Source of the DNA: Palsa-504 sp963834685 | GTDB lineage: Bacteria; Actinomycetota; Actinomycetes; Streptosporangiales; Streptosporangiaceae | DNA length: 64,000 nt | Assembly (NCBI GenBank): GCA_963834685.1 | Contig: CAWICW010000020.1 | Span: 124,001 to 188,000 of the forward strand | Reading direction: 5' to 3' | Part shown: positions 27,421 through 39,057 of the stretch, piece by piece | How the letters are laid out: each line of letters begins with the position of its first letter | Numbering within the stretch: the stretch's first letter is position 1 | Program-made: the position numbers and the translations under genes | The notes under the pieces: generated by a model | The model's database searches: none | The model's input: the letters and a program-made list of their open reading frames with translations, nothing else | What the model was told of the DNA's origin: nothing

Positions 27421-27855
27421 GTGCCGTGTTACCGCTGCGGCGTGCGGCAGACCGACCCGGAGCGGGGGAAGAGTCCCTGGCGGCGCGGGGTGGTGCACGA
27501 CCAGCTGGTGCTGGTCTGCCCCGCGTGCCAGGAGTCGGCCGACTGGACCGCCGAGCTCGAGCGCTGCGCCAAGTGCCGCAGCGCGCACCTGATCCGGCGG
27601 CTGGGCCAGGTCGAGTGCCTGGACTGCGGCCTGGTGCGGGAGCCTGAGGCTCTGCTCAATCCCGGGCTCAATCCCGGGCTCAATCCCGGGCTCAATCCCG
27701 GGCTGGTCCCGGTCGGCGGCCCCGATGCCGCGGGCCGGGCACCCGCCGGGGCCGGCCGTCCGGTGCGGTCGACACCGCCTTGGCCGACGAGGTCAGCCGC
27801 GCGCTTGACCGCCTCCTCGGCCGCGCCTGATCTGCAAACCCCGAAAACCCCGTAA
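27421..27855 (+). CDS. Zinc-ribbon protein with NPGL repeats, C-terminus apparently frameshifted
   Basis: A 144-residue open frame from GTG 27421. Four CxxC pairs (CYRC, CPAC, CAKC, CLDC) form two probable zinc ribbons in the first about 70 residues. Then come four exact NPGL repeats. After about position 27765 the frame becomes atypical (RPVRSTPPWPTRS), while the neighbouring frame reads GAVDTALADEVSRALDRLLGRA and stops at 27830, which looks like a natural amphipathic C-terminus. A one-base loss near 27750-27770 would explain this. Function unknown; possibly nucleic-acid binding. Confidence 0.65.
   Translation: MPCYRCGVRQTDPERGKSPWRRGVVHDQLVLVCPACQESADWTAELERCAKCRSAHLIRRLGQVECLDCGLVREPEALLNPGLNPGLNPGLNPGLVPVGGPDAAGRAPAGAGRPVRSTPPWPTRSAARLTASSAAPDLQTPKTP
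27655..27702 (+). repeat. Four exact 12-bp tandem repeats (NPGL coding)
   Basis: CTCAATCCCGGG occurs four times head to tail inside the zinc-ribbon gene. The unit is a multiple of three, so copy-number change would alter linker length without breaking the frame. Confidence 0.9.
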
Positions 27856-27984
27856 GATCCGCTCTTTCTCACTCGTCACACGCGGCTATTTCTTCTCCAC
27901 GCGCAGATTCCTGTTTAGGTCCGGTCCCGGCAGGTAGCGCGAAAGTACGGGATCAACCGACCCGCGACGTGGAGGAAGGACGTC

Positions 27985-28359
27985 ATGAACGCCAAGGTGC
28001 GTGATGTGATGACGCCGGGCCCCATCGGGGTGGACTACTACCAGTCGATCGGTACCGCCGCGCGGACCATGCGGGACTGGGGGGTGGGCGCCGTCCTCGT
28101 GGTCGACGATCAGGCCCTGTACGGCCTGGTGACCGACCGCGACCTCGTGGTCAGGGCCGTGGCGGAGTCGAAGGGGGCGGGCGAGCCGGTGGGCCCGCTC
28201 AGCAGCCGGGACCTGGTCGGAGTCCACGCGGACGACGACGCGGCCGTGGCCGTGGCGCTGATGCGCGAGCACGCGGTGCGCAGGCTGCCGGTGATCGAGG
28301 ACGGGCAGGTCGCCGGCATCGTGTCGCTGGGCGACCTGGCCCCGCCGGACGAATCATGA
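27985..28359 (+). CDS. Two-CBS-domain protein
   Basis: A 124-residue stand-alone CBS pair. CBS pairs bind adenosine nucleotides and act as energy sensors. CBS1 begins VRDVMTPGPIGV and ends with DRDLVVRAVAE; CBS2 includes HAVRRLPVIEDGQVAGIVSLGDLA. The ATG follows GGAGGAAGGA. Its end overlaps the start of a second CBS protein by four bases (ATGA), so the two are likely made together and may form a heterodimer. Confidence 0.88.
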   Translation: MNAKVRDVMTPGPIGVDYYQSIGTAARTMRDWGVGAVLVVDDQALYGLVTDRDLVVRAVAESKGAGEPVGPLSSRDLVGVHADDDAAVAVALMREHAVRRLPVIEDGQVAGIVSLGDLAPPDES

Positions 28360-28757
28360 CCGGGAAGGTACGGGACATCATGTCGGCCGCGCCGGTGTGC
28401 ATGGCGGCGACCGAATCGGTATCGGCTGCGGCCCGGGCCATGAAGGAGCGCGGGATCGGCACCGTGCTGGTGGTGTCCGGCGGACGGCTCGGCGGGCTGG
28501 TCACCGATCGAGACATCACGATCCGGGTGCTGGCCGAGAACCGCGACCCGCTGACCACGCGCCTGGGCGACATATGCACCGGCGAGCTGGCCGTGCTCAG
28601 CCCGGACGACGACGTCCAGCACGCCGCCCGGCTGGTGCGCGAGCGCGCGGTGCGCCGCCTGCCGGTCATCGCCGACGGCATCCCGGTGGGTGTGGTGTCC
28701 ATCGGCGACCTGGCCCTGGATCGGGACGAGCGCTCAGCCCTCCCGGAGCTCGGCTGA
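28356..28757 (+). CDS. Second two-CBS-domain protein
   Basis: A 133-residue paralogue of the upstream CBS protein and translationally coupled to it. CBS1: VRDIMSAAPVCMAATESVSAAARAM; CBS2 ends RAVRRLPVIADGIPVGVVSIGDLALD. The pair probably arose by tandem duplication. The partner or controlled process is not evident from the neighbours. Confidence 0.88.
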   Translation: MTGKVRDIMSAAPVCMAATESVSAAARAMKERGIGTVLVVSGGRLGGLVTDRDITIRVLAENRDPLTTRLGDICTGELAVLSPDDDVQHAARLVRERAVRRLPVIADGIPVGVVSIGDLALDRDERSALPELG

Positions 28758-28897
28758 ACAGTTCTTGACGGAACCGTGCCCGACTGAGTCGTGCGCGTAA
28801 TCGAGCCGGTAAGCTGCGGGTGACGCCGTTTATGGCCAGAAGGCGGGGGTAGGCGATAGTTCCGCACCCGCATTCGTCATGGTGCTAGGAGCTTTGT

Positions 28898-29383
28898 GTG
28901 AGTCTGCCTGCCTCGCAGCAACGTGTTCTCGATCGTATGGAAGGCGCGCTGCAGGCCAGCGAGCCTCAACTGGTTTCGATGTTCGCCATTTTCACCCGAA
29001 TCAACGCGGACGAGCCGGTCGGTGCGGAGCCGCTGGCCCGGCCGCGGCCAGGGCGGCTTCGGTGGCTGCGGGCGGGCACGACCATCTACGCCTTCGTGCT
29101 GGTCCCCGTCATGTTCGCGATGATCACCATCGGCGCTCTGCTCAGCAGCCGGGCGCATAGCGTGGCCACCTGCGAGACCGGCTACTCGGCGGGCGGATCG
29201 CCCTGGATCGGCCGCCCCTGGTGCCAGATGACCATCCAGAAGACGACCGCCTCCGGCGCGCGCCTCGCCTCCTGCGCGGCCCGGATCCCGGCCATCCGCT
29301 TCGTCACCCGGGCCGGCGGCGAGGCGTTCGGCCCGCCCGTGAAGGCGGAAGCGGCCACGGCGGGACCGCCTGCCGCCTGCTAG
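28898..29383 (+). CDS. Membrane protein with a DUF3040-like N-terminus
   Basis: 161 residues from GTG 28898 (AGGAGC upstream). The start (SLPASQQRVLDRMEGALQASEPQLVSMFA) resembles the short cytoplasmic helix of DUF3040 proteins. One membrane span follows (about residues 62-82, IYAFVLVPVMFAMITIGALL). The outer tail has four Cys (ETGYSAGG...RPWCQ, LASCAAR and a final C), so disulphides are possible. Function unknown. Confidence 0.6.
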   Translation: MSLPASQQRVLDRMEGALQASEPQLVSMFAIFTRINADEPVGAEPLARPRPGRLRWLRAGTTIYAFVLVPVMFAMITIGALLSSRAHSVATCETGYSAGGSPWIGRPWCQMTIQKTTASGARLASCAARIPAIRFVTRAGGEAFGPPVKAEAATAGPPAAC

Positions 29384-29406
29384 TCCGAGCCAGGACGGAG
29401 GGCCCG

Positions 29407-30141
29407 TTGCCGATCGAGCACCTCGGGTACGAGGCGGCCGAGCTGCTGAGCCTCGCCAACGGTTCCGAGGCCCGGTCGCTGAACCGGCTCGCCGAACTGG
29501 CCGCCTGGCAGGTACCAGCCTGCGCCGGAGCCCATGCGGCGGTCTGGCGTGACGGCGAGGTGATCGGCGCCGCGGCCACGCATCCGGACCTAGCCGAGCT
29601 CGCAGACCTGCAGCTGGACCTCGGGCGCGGTCCGGTTGTCGCCGCTGCCGATGAGGGCCTCCCGGTCAGCTGCCCGGACACGCTGGCGGAAACCCGCTGG
29701 CCCGAATACACGGCGGCGGCGCTGCGCCGCGGCGTCCGCTGCTCGGTCCACCTGGTGCGCGAACTCCCGCGCGGCGCCCTGGTCCTGTCGCTGTTCGGGG
29801 TCCGCCCCGGCGTGCTCGATGCCCAGTCCAACCCCATGGCTGACACGCTGGCCGCCTTCGGCGGCGCGATGCTGGCCAACGCGACGGCCTACGGCCAGGC
29901 CCAGCGGACGGCCAGCCAGCTGAAGGACGCCGTGGTGGCCCGGTCGGTGGTGGACCAGGCCAAGGGCGTCTTGATGCACGCGCTCGGCTGCGACGCGGAC
30001 GACGCGCTACGACGGCTGCGCCAGGAGTCCCAGCGCCGCCACGTCAAGGTCACCGAGGTGGCCGCCGAGATCGTGGCCGCCTCCAGCAGCGAGAAGATCG
30101 GCGGGCCAGCGGCCCGGCGGCCCCGGCCCGGCCCGGCCTAG
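29407..30141 (+). CDS. GAF-ANTAR domain protein
   Basis: RNA-binding antitermination-type regulator, about 244 residues from TTG 29407 with GGAGGG at 29397-29402. An N-terminal GAF sensor (residues about 20-165) is followed by an ANTAR domain (about 175-225, containing ARSVVDQAKGVLM and ALRRLRQESQRRHVKV). ANTAR domains bind paired hairpins in nascent RNA. Its stop overlaps that of the convergent PP2C gene by four bases. Confidence 0.85.
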   Translation: MPIEHLGYEAAELLSLANGSEARSLNRLAELAAWQVPACAGAHAAVWRDGEVIGAAATHPDLAELADLQLDLGRGPVVAAADEGLPVSCPDTLAETRWPEYTAAALRRGVRCSVHLVRELPRGALVLSLFGVRPGVLDAQSNPMADTLAAFGGAMLANATAYGQAQRTASQLKDAVVARSVVDQAKGVLMHALGCDADDALRRLRQESQRRHVKVTEVAAEIVAASSSEKIGGPAARRPRPGPA

Positions 30142-32078
30142 TCCGGCGGCGCCTTCACCTTCGCGACCAGGATCGTCATGTCGTCACGCAGGTCGTCCTG
30201 GGAGAAGCTGGTCACCAGGCTCTGCACCATGCGGGCGGTCTCCGCGGCGGACCGGCCCGCCAGGCCGGCCAGCTCGTCGGCCAGGCTGTCCTCGAAGTAG
30301 CGCATGTCCGGGCTGCGGGCGTCCGTGACCCCGTCGGAGTAGAAGAACAGCAGGTCGTCCTCGCCGAGCTCGAGTTCCTCGACGTGCGGGTCGGCGTCGG
30401 GGAACAGGCCCAGGGGCAGCCCTCCGCCGCTCAGCACGTCGACCCGGCCGTCCGGCCGCACCAGCGCCGGCCCGGGGTGCCCGGCGCTGGCCAGCGTCAC
30501 GCGCAGCCGGCCATCGTCCCAGTGCAGGTAGGCGAGCTTGACCGTTACGAAGCGGTCCTCGTAGTCGCCTGCCAGCATGACCTCGTTCACGCGGGCCAGC
30601 ACGTCCACGGGATCCGGATTCCAGTGCGCGAGGACCCGGATCGCGTGCCGGGCCGCCGCGGTCATCGCGGCGGCCTCCTGTCCCTTGCCGCACACGTCTC
30701 CGACCGTGATGGCCCAGCCGTCCTGGACCGGGAACACGTCGTAGAAGTCACCGCTGACGTCCAGCCCCTCGCTGGCCGGCTGGTAGGCCGCGAACAGATC
30801 GAGCCCCGGAACCTCCGGCAGCCTGGCCGGCAGCAGGCTGCTCTGCAGGGCCTCGGCGGCCGCGGCCCGATGCCGGAACATGCGATCCACCCGGATGGCC
30901 ACGCCGAGGTGCTGGCCGAGTACCTCGGCCAACGCCAGGTCGGCGATCTCGAAGCGCCCTTCGCCGGCCGTGCGGGCCAGGGTGAGCGCGCCGTAATTGG
31001 TCAGGCCGTCGGTGATCGGGACGCTGATCAGCGAAGTCGCGCCGAGCAGCACCAGCAGCGGCGTCCCGTCCGCCGTAGTACCGAGAATCTCGGTGTCATC
31101 CGCGTGGGCCAGCACGACCGAGGTGCCCGCGGCGTGGACCTGCCCGGGCGCCGAGGCGGGCTGCGGATCCAGGACCCGCACCTTCCTGGCCAGTTCCTGG
31201 GCGGCCTGGTCCTGCGGACCGATCACGAACTGGCGCCGCAGCAGGTCCGCCCGCTCGATGTCGATGATCACCCAGCTCGCGACGTCCCCCGCCAGCAGCC
31301 GGGCGCAGCGCTGGAGGGTGACCGCCTCGCTGAATGTGCTGTTATCGAGCAGCAGCCTGGTGACTGCCGTGACCATATCCATCCGGCGGGTCATGGTCCG
31401 GATGATGTCGTCTCGGGGCGGACGACCTCCCCCAGACCCCCGCTTTTCTTCCCGGGGGGACCCATCCCCCCGGACCCCCTTTGGGAGCGCCTTCCCGGCC
31501 CCCTGCGCCCCTAGGGCCGGGTCGGCCGCGGTGACCACGAGCAGCCGCGTGCCGTCCTGCATGGTGATTACGTCCGCGGTCAGGGTAGCGTCGACCGGGC
31601 CGTCCGGCCCGAGCAGCCTGCACTCCACCTGCCGGGCCGTCCCCGTCCGCGCGGCCGCGGCGAGCTGGCTCTTGACCGCCGCCCGGGACGGCAGGTCGAC
31701 GAAGGCGGTCAGGGCTCGGCCGGTCGCATAACCGGGCGGAGCACCGATCAGCTGGCCCGCCCTGCCGTTCGCGCGCCGCACCGTGCCGTCGGGCTCGAGC
31801 ACGAACAGCGGCGCCGGCGCGTGCTGGAACACGGCCCGCAGCAGGGCCCTCTCCACGCTGAGCGAATCGGCTGGATCGGCCGGCACGGCCTCGCCCAGAT
31901 CGGTCTCGGCCAGCTTGGTCAGCACCTCGACGGCGGCGTCGAGTTCGGCGAAGGCGGCGTCAAGCAGGGCCCGCGGGTCGGCGCCGGGCATAGCGGCAGC
32001 TTGGCGAAGTGCGTCACGCCGCCCCGCCAGGTCGCCAAGGTCAGCGTAAGAGCCGTCCGTCCGGGTGTCTTGCGGCAT
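30138..32078 (-). CDS. PAS-GAF-SpoIIE (PP2C) serine phosphatase
   Basis: A 646-residue soluble phosphatase of the SpoIIE/RsbU type, which dephosphorylates STAS anti-sigma-antagonists. Order: N-terminal helix, PAS (about 65-185), repeat-derived linker (about 195-232), GAF (about 240-400), PP2C (about 420-640). Metal ligands are in DVSGDFYDVF, GDVCGKGQEAA, YSDGVTDAR and DDMTILVAK. The linker contains VRGDGSPREE and GGGRPPRDD, encoded by two copies of the G-rich repeat. STAS and anti-sigma genes at 42499-43479 could be its partners. Confidence 0.92.
   Translation of the reverse strand: MPQDTRTDGSYADLGDLAGRRDALRQAAAMPGADPRALLDAAFAELDAAVEVLTKLAETDLGEAVPADPADSLSVERALLRAVFQHAPAPLFVLEPDGTVRRANGRAGQLIGAPPGYATGRALTAFVDLPSRAAVKSQLAAAARTGTARQVECRLLGPDGPVDATLTADVITMQDGTRLLVVTAADPALGAQGAGKALPKGVRGDGSPREEKRGSGGGRPPRDDIIRTMTRRMDMVTAVTRLLLDNSTFSEAVTLQRCARLLAGDVASWVIIDIERADLLRRQFVIGPQDQAAQELARKVRVLDPQPASAPGQVHAAGTSVVLAHADDTEILGTTADGTPLLVLLGATSLISVPITDGLTNYGALTLARTAGEGRFEIADLALAEVLGQHLGVAIRVDRMFRHRAAAAEALQSSLLPARLPEVPGLDLFAAYQPASEGLDVSGDFYDVFPVQDGWAITVGDVCGKGQEAAAMTAAARHAIRVLAHWNPDPVDVLARVNEVMLAGDYEDRFVTVKLAYLHWDDGRLRVTLASAGHPGPALVRPDGRVDVLSGGGLPLGLFPDADPHVEELELGEDDLLFFYSDGVTDARSPDMRYFEDSLADELAGLAGRSAAETARMVQSLVTSFSQDDLRDDMTILVAKVKAPPD
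31411..31482 (-). repeat. G-rich palindromic repeat, copies 5 and 6 inside the PP2C gene
   Basis: Two copies (about 31411-31445 and 31449-31482) lie in the linker between PAS and GAF. The core GGGGGATGGGTCCCCCCGG is close to the trmI copy and the other core GGGGGAGGTCGTCCGCCCC to the carboxyltransferase copies. The frame remains open, so both are in-frame insertions. Confidence 0.75.
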
Positions 32079-32157
32079 CTCTCCCGATCATCGTCCCTCG
32101 TGCCGACCCCCTGAACCGACTCAATAGTACTGGCGACAGAACCGCACTAATGCACAA

Positions 32158-32191
32158 GTATCCGCCGGGGCGATATCGCCCCGGCGGATAC
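32158..32191 (-). terminator. Perfect 34-bp palindrome
   Basis: Positions 32158-32174 are the exact reverse complement of 32175-32191, with no spacer. It lies 24 bases downstream of the GlsB-type gene (minus strand) and upstream of the PP2C gene. A terminator or transcript-end hairpin is most likely; it could act on both strands. Confidence 0.75.
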
Positions 32192-32215
32192 CGAGTGCCT
32201 AGCTACAACACCGGC

Positions 32216-32512
32216 CTACCAGCGCCAGCGGACGGACCGGCGGCGGGTGCGGTAGCGGCCGTAGCCACGGGTGGTGAACGCGCTGACCAGCAGGGCCGCC
32301 GCGACCAGCGCGACGACGAAGGTGATCACCGCATGGCCCGCGCCGATGATGGCGGTGGTGATAATCCCGCCCAGTAGCGCGGCCACGATGCCGATGAGGA
32401 TCGTCATTATCAGCCCGATGTGCTGACGGCCCGGCACGAGCAGCCGTGCCAGCCCGCCGATCACCAGCCCGATGAGGAGCCAGACGATGATGACGGAAGC
32501 GGTGAGCGTCAT
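32216..32512 (-). CDS. GlsB/YeaQ/YmgE family membrane protein
   Basis: A 98-residue protein with three membrane helices (LIGLVIGGLARLLVPG, ILIGIVAALLGGII, VITFVVALVAAALLVSAF) and a strongly basic C-terminus (RTRRRSVRWRW). The glycine-zipper pattern identifies the transglycosylase-associated, stress-induced family. The ATG at 32512 has GGAGAGG upstream. Lying with the DUF6458 and sigma-factor genes on one strand, it may belong to a general stress group. Confidence 0.85.
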   Translation of the reverse strand: MTLTASVIIVWLLIGLVIGGLARLLVPGRQHIGLIMTILIGIVAALLGGIITTAIIGAGHAVITFVVALVAAALLVSAFTTRGYGRYRTRRRSVRWRW

Positions 32513-32572
32513 GACCTCTCCTAGTTATGCCTTACGGTTTCGTTCGTTATGCGGTGCGGCGTGTAACGCGCC

Positions 32573-32980
32573 TCAGTCCTCATACACGTCCTCCACGATC
32601 TCGGTCTCGCCCGGCCGCGGGCCGAGTGGCTCGGTGGACGGGTTCCGGGTGGCGTCGAGATGGGTGGCCGCCTCGGGGCTGCCGAACGCGCCCGGGGCGG
32701 GCAGGCCGGCCGTCACGCGCGTGTTGGCCGGGTTGCGGTTGACGTAGGTCGGGTAGACGACCTCTTCGACCCCGCGGCCCGGCCGCCAGCGGGCCTGCCG
32801 GACGAAAAGCCGTCGGCCGACCCAGCCATAGCCGCGGCGGGGGATGGCCAGCCCGAGGATGCCGATGAGCATGATCACGTAGCCGGCCGTGTGCAGGTTG
32901 AAGACAGAGGTATTCGTCGTCACGGCGAAGGCGAGGATCGCTCCGATGCCGATCAGTACGAGTCCCATTCCGGTTTTCAT
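32573..32980 (-). CDS. DUF6458-like two-helix membrane protein
   Basis: 135 residues. The first about 50 residues form two membrane helices (GLVLIGIGAILAFAV and AGYVIMLIGILGLAIP), a common actinobacterial membrane-protein core. The rest is a basic then acidic disordered tail ending EIVEDVYED. Function unknown. It lies between the sigma-factor and GlsB-type genes on the same strand. Confidence 0.75.
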   Translation of the reverse strand: MKTGMGLVLIGIGAILAFAVTTNTSVFNLHTAGYVIMLIGILGLAIPRRGYGWVGRRLFVRQARWRPGRGVEEVVYPTYVNRNPANTRVTAGLPAPGAFGSPEAATHLDATRNPSTEPLGPRPGETEIVEDVYED

Positions 32981-33013
32981 GAGGGTCCTTCCGCTATGTG
33001 AACGCCCGGGCTG

Positions 33014-33898
33014 TCATCCCGCCGCCGCGGTCAGGGCGGAGGGGGAGGCGGGCGCGGCGTCGGAGGCTTCGGACGGATCGACCAGCTTGCTTTTCAGGTG
33101 CGCCAGGGCTCGGGCCAGGAGCCGGGAGACGTGCATCTGCGAGATGCCGAGCCGGTCACCGATCTCGGTCTGGGTGAGGTTGCCGTAGAAGCGCATCACC
33201 AGGATGCGCTGCTCGCGTTCGGGCAGCTCGTCCCAGTGGGCGTTGACGGACTCCATGTCGATGGTGTGCGCGACGCCCGGGTCGTCGTCGCCGAGCACGT
33301 CGGCCAGCAGCGCCGGATCCTCCCGGTCGGACAGCGGGGCGTCCAGCGAGTAGGTGCTGAACACCAGGTCGGCCTGGCGCGCCTCCTGCATGTCGTCTTC
33401 GCTGACCCCGAGCCGCTCGGCGAGTTCGTCCTCGGCGGGGTGGCGGCCAAGTTGCTGGGTGAGTTCCTCGTTGGCCTTGCGCAACTCCAGCAGCAGTTCC
33501 TGAGCCGACCGGCGGACATGGATCTGCCAGCGCTTGTCCCGGAAGTGGCGCTTGATCTCGCCGCTGACGCACGGCTGGGCGTAGGCGGACAGGCTGTCGC
33601 CGACCTCGGGGTCGTAGTTGTTGATCGCCTTGAGCAGGCCGACGTATCCGACCTGCATGAGATCCTCGGTGGGCTCCGGGCTGCCGCGGTACTGCCGGAC
33701 GCACGAGCGGACCAGCTTGCCGTAGCGGTCCACGAGTATCTCGCAGGCGGCGGCCCGCAGCTCGCTCTCGCGGGGCAGCGAGCGGACCTTGGCCAGCAAG
33801 GCGTTGTCGGTCAGCTCTTTCAGCTCCGCGCGCGATCCGAGGTGAAGATCGGCGCCGATGGCGTCTGTGGTCGGCCGCCGGAGCGTTCCCTTCGTCAA
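33014..33898 (-). CDS. SigB/SigF-family RNA polymerase sigma factor
   Basis: About 294 residues from a TTG at 33898, the only reasonable start near the conserved part. Region 2 (LMQVGYVGLLKAINNYDPEVG, SAYAQPCVSGEIKRHFRDKRW), region 3 (RRSAQELLLELRKANEELTQQLGR) and region 4 (LPEREQRILVMRFYGNLTQTEIGDRLGISQMHVSRLLARAL) are complete. This class directs stress and developmental genes and is controlled by anti-sigma ATPases and STAS antagonists, both of which occur at 42499-43479. A SigB-like promoter and a Crp site lie upstream. Confidence 0.92.
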   Translation of the reverse strand: MTKGTLRRPTTDAIGADLHLGSRAELKELTDNALLAKVRSLPRESELRAAACEILVDRYGKLVRSCVRQYRGSPEPTEDLMQVGYVGLLKAINNYDPEVGDSLSAYAQPCVSGEIKRHFRDKRWQIHVRRSAQELLLELRKANEELTQQLGRHPAEDELAERLGVSEDDMQEARQADLVFSTYSLDAPLSDREDPALLADVLGDDDPGVAHTIDMESVNAHWDELPEREQRILVMRFYGNLTQTEIGDRLGISQMHVSRLLARALAHLKSKLVDPSEASDAAPASPSALTAAAG

Positions 33899-33940
33899 GG
33901 TGGTCTCCCTGGAACCCTGGAAATTACGGACGAGTAGGGT

Positions 33941-33964
33941 GTGCCCGGCCCAGAGCGAATAAAC
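33941..33964 (-). promoter_or_regulatory. Possible SigB/F-type promoter for the sigma-factor gene
   Basis: On the minus strand GTTT (33964-33961) and GGGCAC (33946-33941) are separated by 14 bases, close to the GTTT-N14-16-GGGTAT consensus. This would allow autoregulation. The -10 matches at only four of six positions. Confidence 0.3.
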
Positions 33965-33973
33965 GTGTACCCA

Positions 33974-33989
33974 TGTGAGGATCGTCACA
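33974..33989. promoter_or_regulatory. Perfect Crp-type site between the sigma-factor and whiB genes
   Basis: TGTGA-GGATCG-TCACA is a perfect match to the Crp consensus TGTGA-N6-TCACA, extended by one further symmetrical base pair on each side. It lies 81 bases upstream of the whiB ATG and 75 bases upstream of the sigma-factor start. In Mycobacterium tuberculosis, whiB1 is controlled by Crp, a helpful precedent. Confidence 0.65.
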
Positions 33990-34358
33990 TTTAAGCCGCG
34001 TTTGGCAGGGAAGCCGAGCGTCAGCTCAGATCGATCCCGAAACCCTGTGAACACCTCGTGAGGACATGCGATGACCGCGACTGGGAGTGCTCAGGATTGG
34101 CGGTTGGCAGCCGCTTGCCGGTCGGCAGACCCGGACCTGTTCTTCCCCATAACCGCGACCGGGCCGGCCGTGCGGCAGATCGCGCGGGCCAAGACGATCT
34201 GCGCGGGCTGCAGGGTGCGGCGGGAGTGCCTGGAGTTCGCGCTGACCCAGAATCAGAACTACGGCATCTGGGGCGGGACCACCGCCGAGGACCGGCAACG
34301 CAGTCGGCGGCGCAGCCGGCGGGCGGCCGCCGCGGCCGCCAAGCGGACGGTCGCGGCG

Positions 34359-38360
<4,002 letters not shown>

Positions 38361-38598
38361 CAAGCGCTCCCATCAGCTGTGCTGATGCGGCGCGATACCC
38401 GCTCAGCACCGTCGTGCGATCTCTACCGATGGTAGACCGGATGTAACTATCATGGGCCGGGCGAACGTCAGCAGCAGGGCAAAGGCGTGAAAGGCCCGTC
38501 CGCCGCAGCGGCCGCCGATCGCGATGAGCGCCGCTGGTACCGGGTTGCGACGGGTTTGCGGGCGTTGATGGATTAGCGGTACGCCGTACGGGAGGCGG

Positions 38599-39057
38599 GT
38601 GATCGTGACCGGTAGCGACGACGACGTGCTGCGGCTGACCGCGGTCATCGAGCACCAGCGGCGGGTCCTGGACCAGATCCGGGCCGCGGCCGCGGGGGAG
38701 TCGGTCGTCGCGATGGCCCGTGGCGCGCTGATGGAGCGCCTCGGCCTGTCCTCGGCCGAGGCCGCCGGCCAGCTCGCCGAGCTGTCCGCGGCGACCGGGG
38801 TCCCGATCGCCGAGATGGCCGCCGCGGTCCTGTCCCCGGGCACCTCGGCCCGCGCCGATGGTCAGTCTCACACCACCTCCGCCTCCGCCGGCTCTGGCGG
38901 TCTTGACGCGGCCGGGGCGGGTCCGTCCGGGCCCGGTTCGCTGATGGTCCAGGCCGCCGCCGAGCTGGCCGCCGATGGCGCGGAGCTGGCCGGCACCGTG
39001 GCCGGGCCAGGCGCTCGGGCCGCTCGGCGCGGGCGCCGTCATGCTGTGGCTGCTTGA
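38599..39057 (+). CDS. N-terminal part of an ANTAR-like/GAF/PAS/PP2C regulator, cut by a frameshift
   Basis: 152 residues from GTG 38599 (GGGAGG upstream; a second GTG at 38605 is equally good). Residues 10-80 resemble a short ANTAR-like helical domain (HQRRVLDQIRAAAAGESVVAMARGALMERLGLSSAEAAGQL). After a Ser/Gly linker the beginning of a GAF domain (SLMVQAAAELAADGAEL) appears. At about 39004 the coding sense moves to the next frame, where the GAF continues (ALGPLGAGAVMLWLLD). The natural product is probably one protein of about 801 residues spanning 38599-41005. Confidence 0.6.
   Translation: MIVTGSDDDVLRLTAVIEHQRRVLDQIRAAAAGESVVAMARGALMERLGLSSAEAAGQLAELSAATGVPIAEMAAAVLSPGTSARADGQSHTTSASAGSGGLDAAGAGPSGPGSLMVQAAAELAADGAELAGTVAGPGARAARRGRRHAVAA

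Noticed and set aside
27655..27702. Possible CRISPR-like repeats
   Set aside because: Units are 12 bp with no spacers and encode NPGL in frame, so this is a coding tandem repeat.
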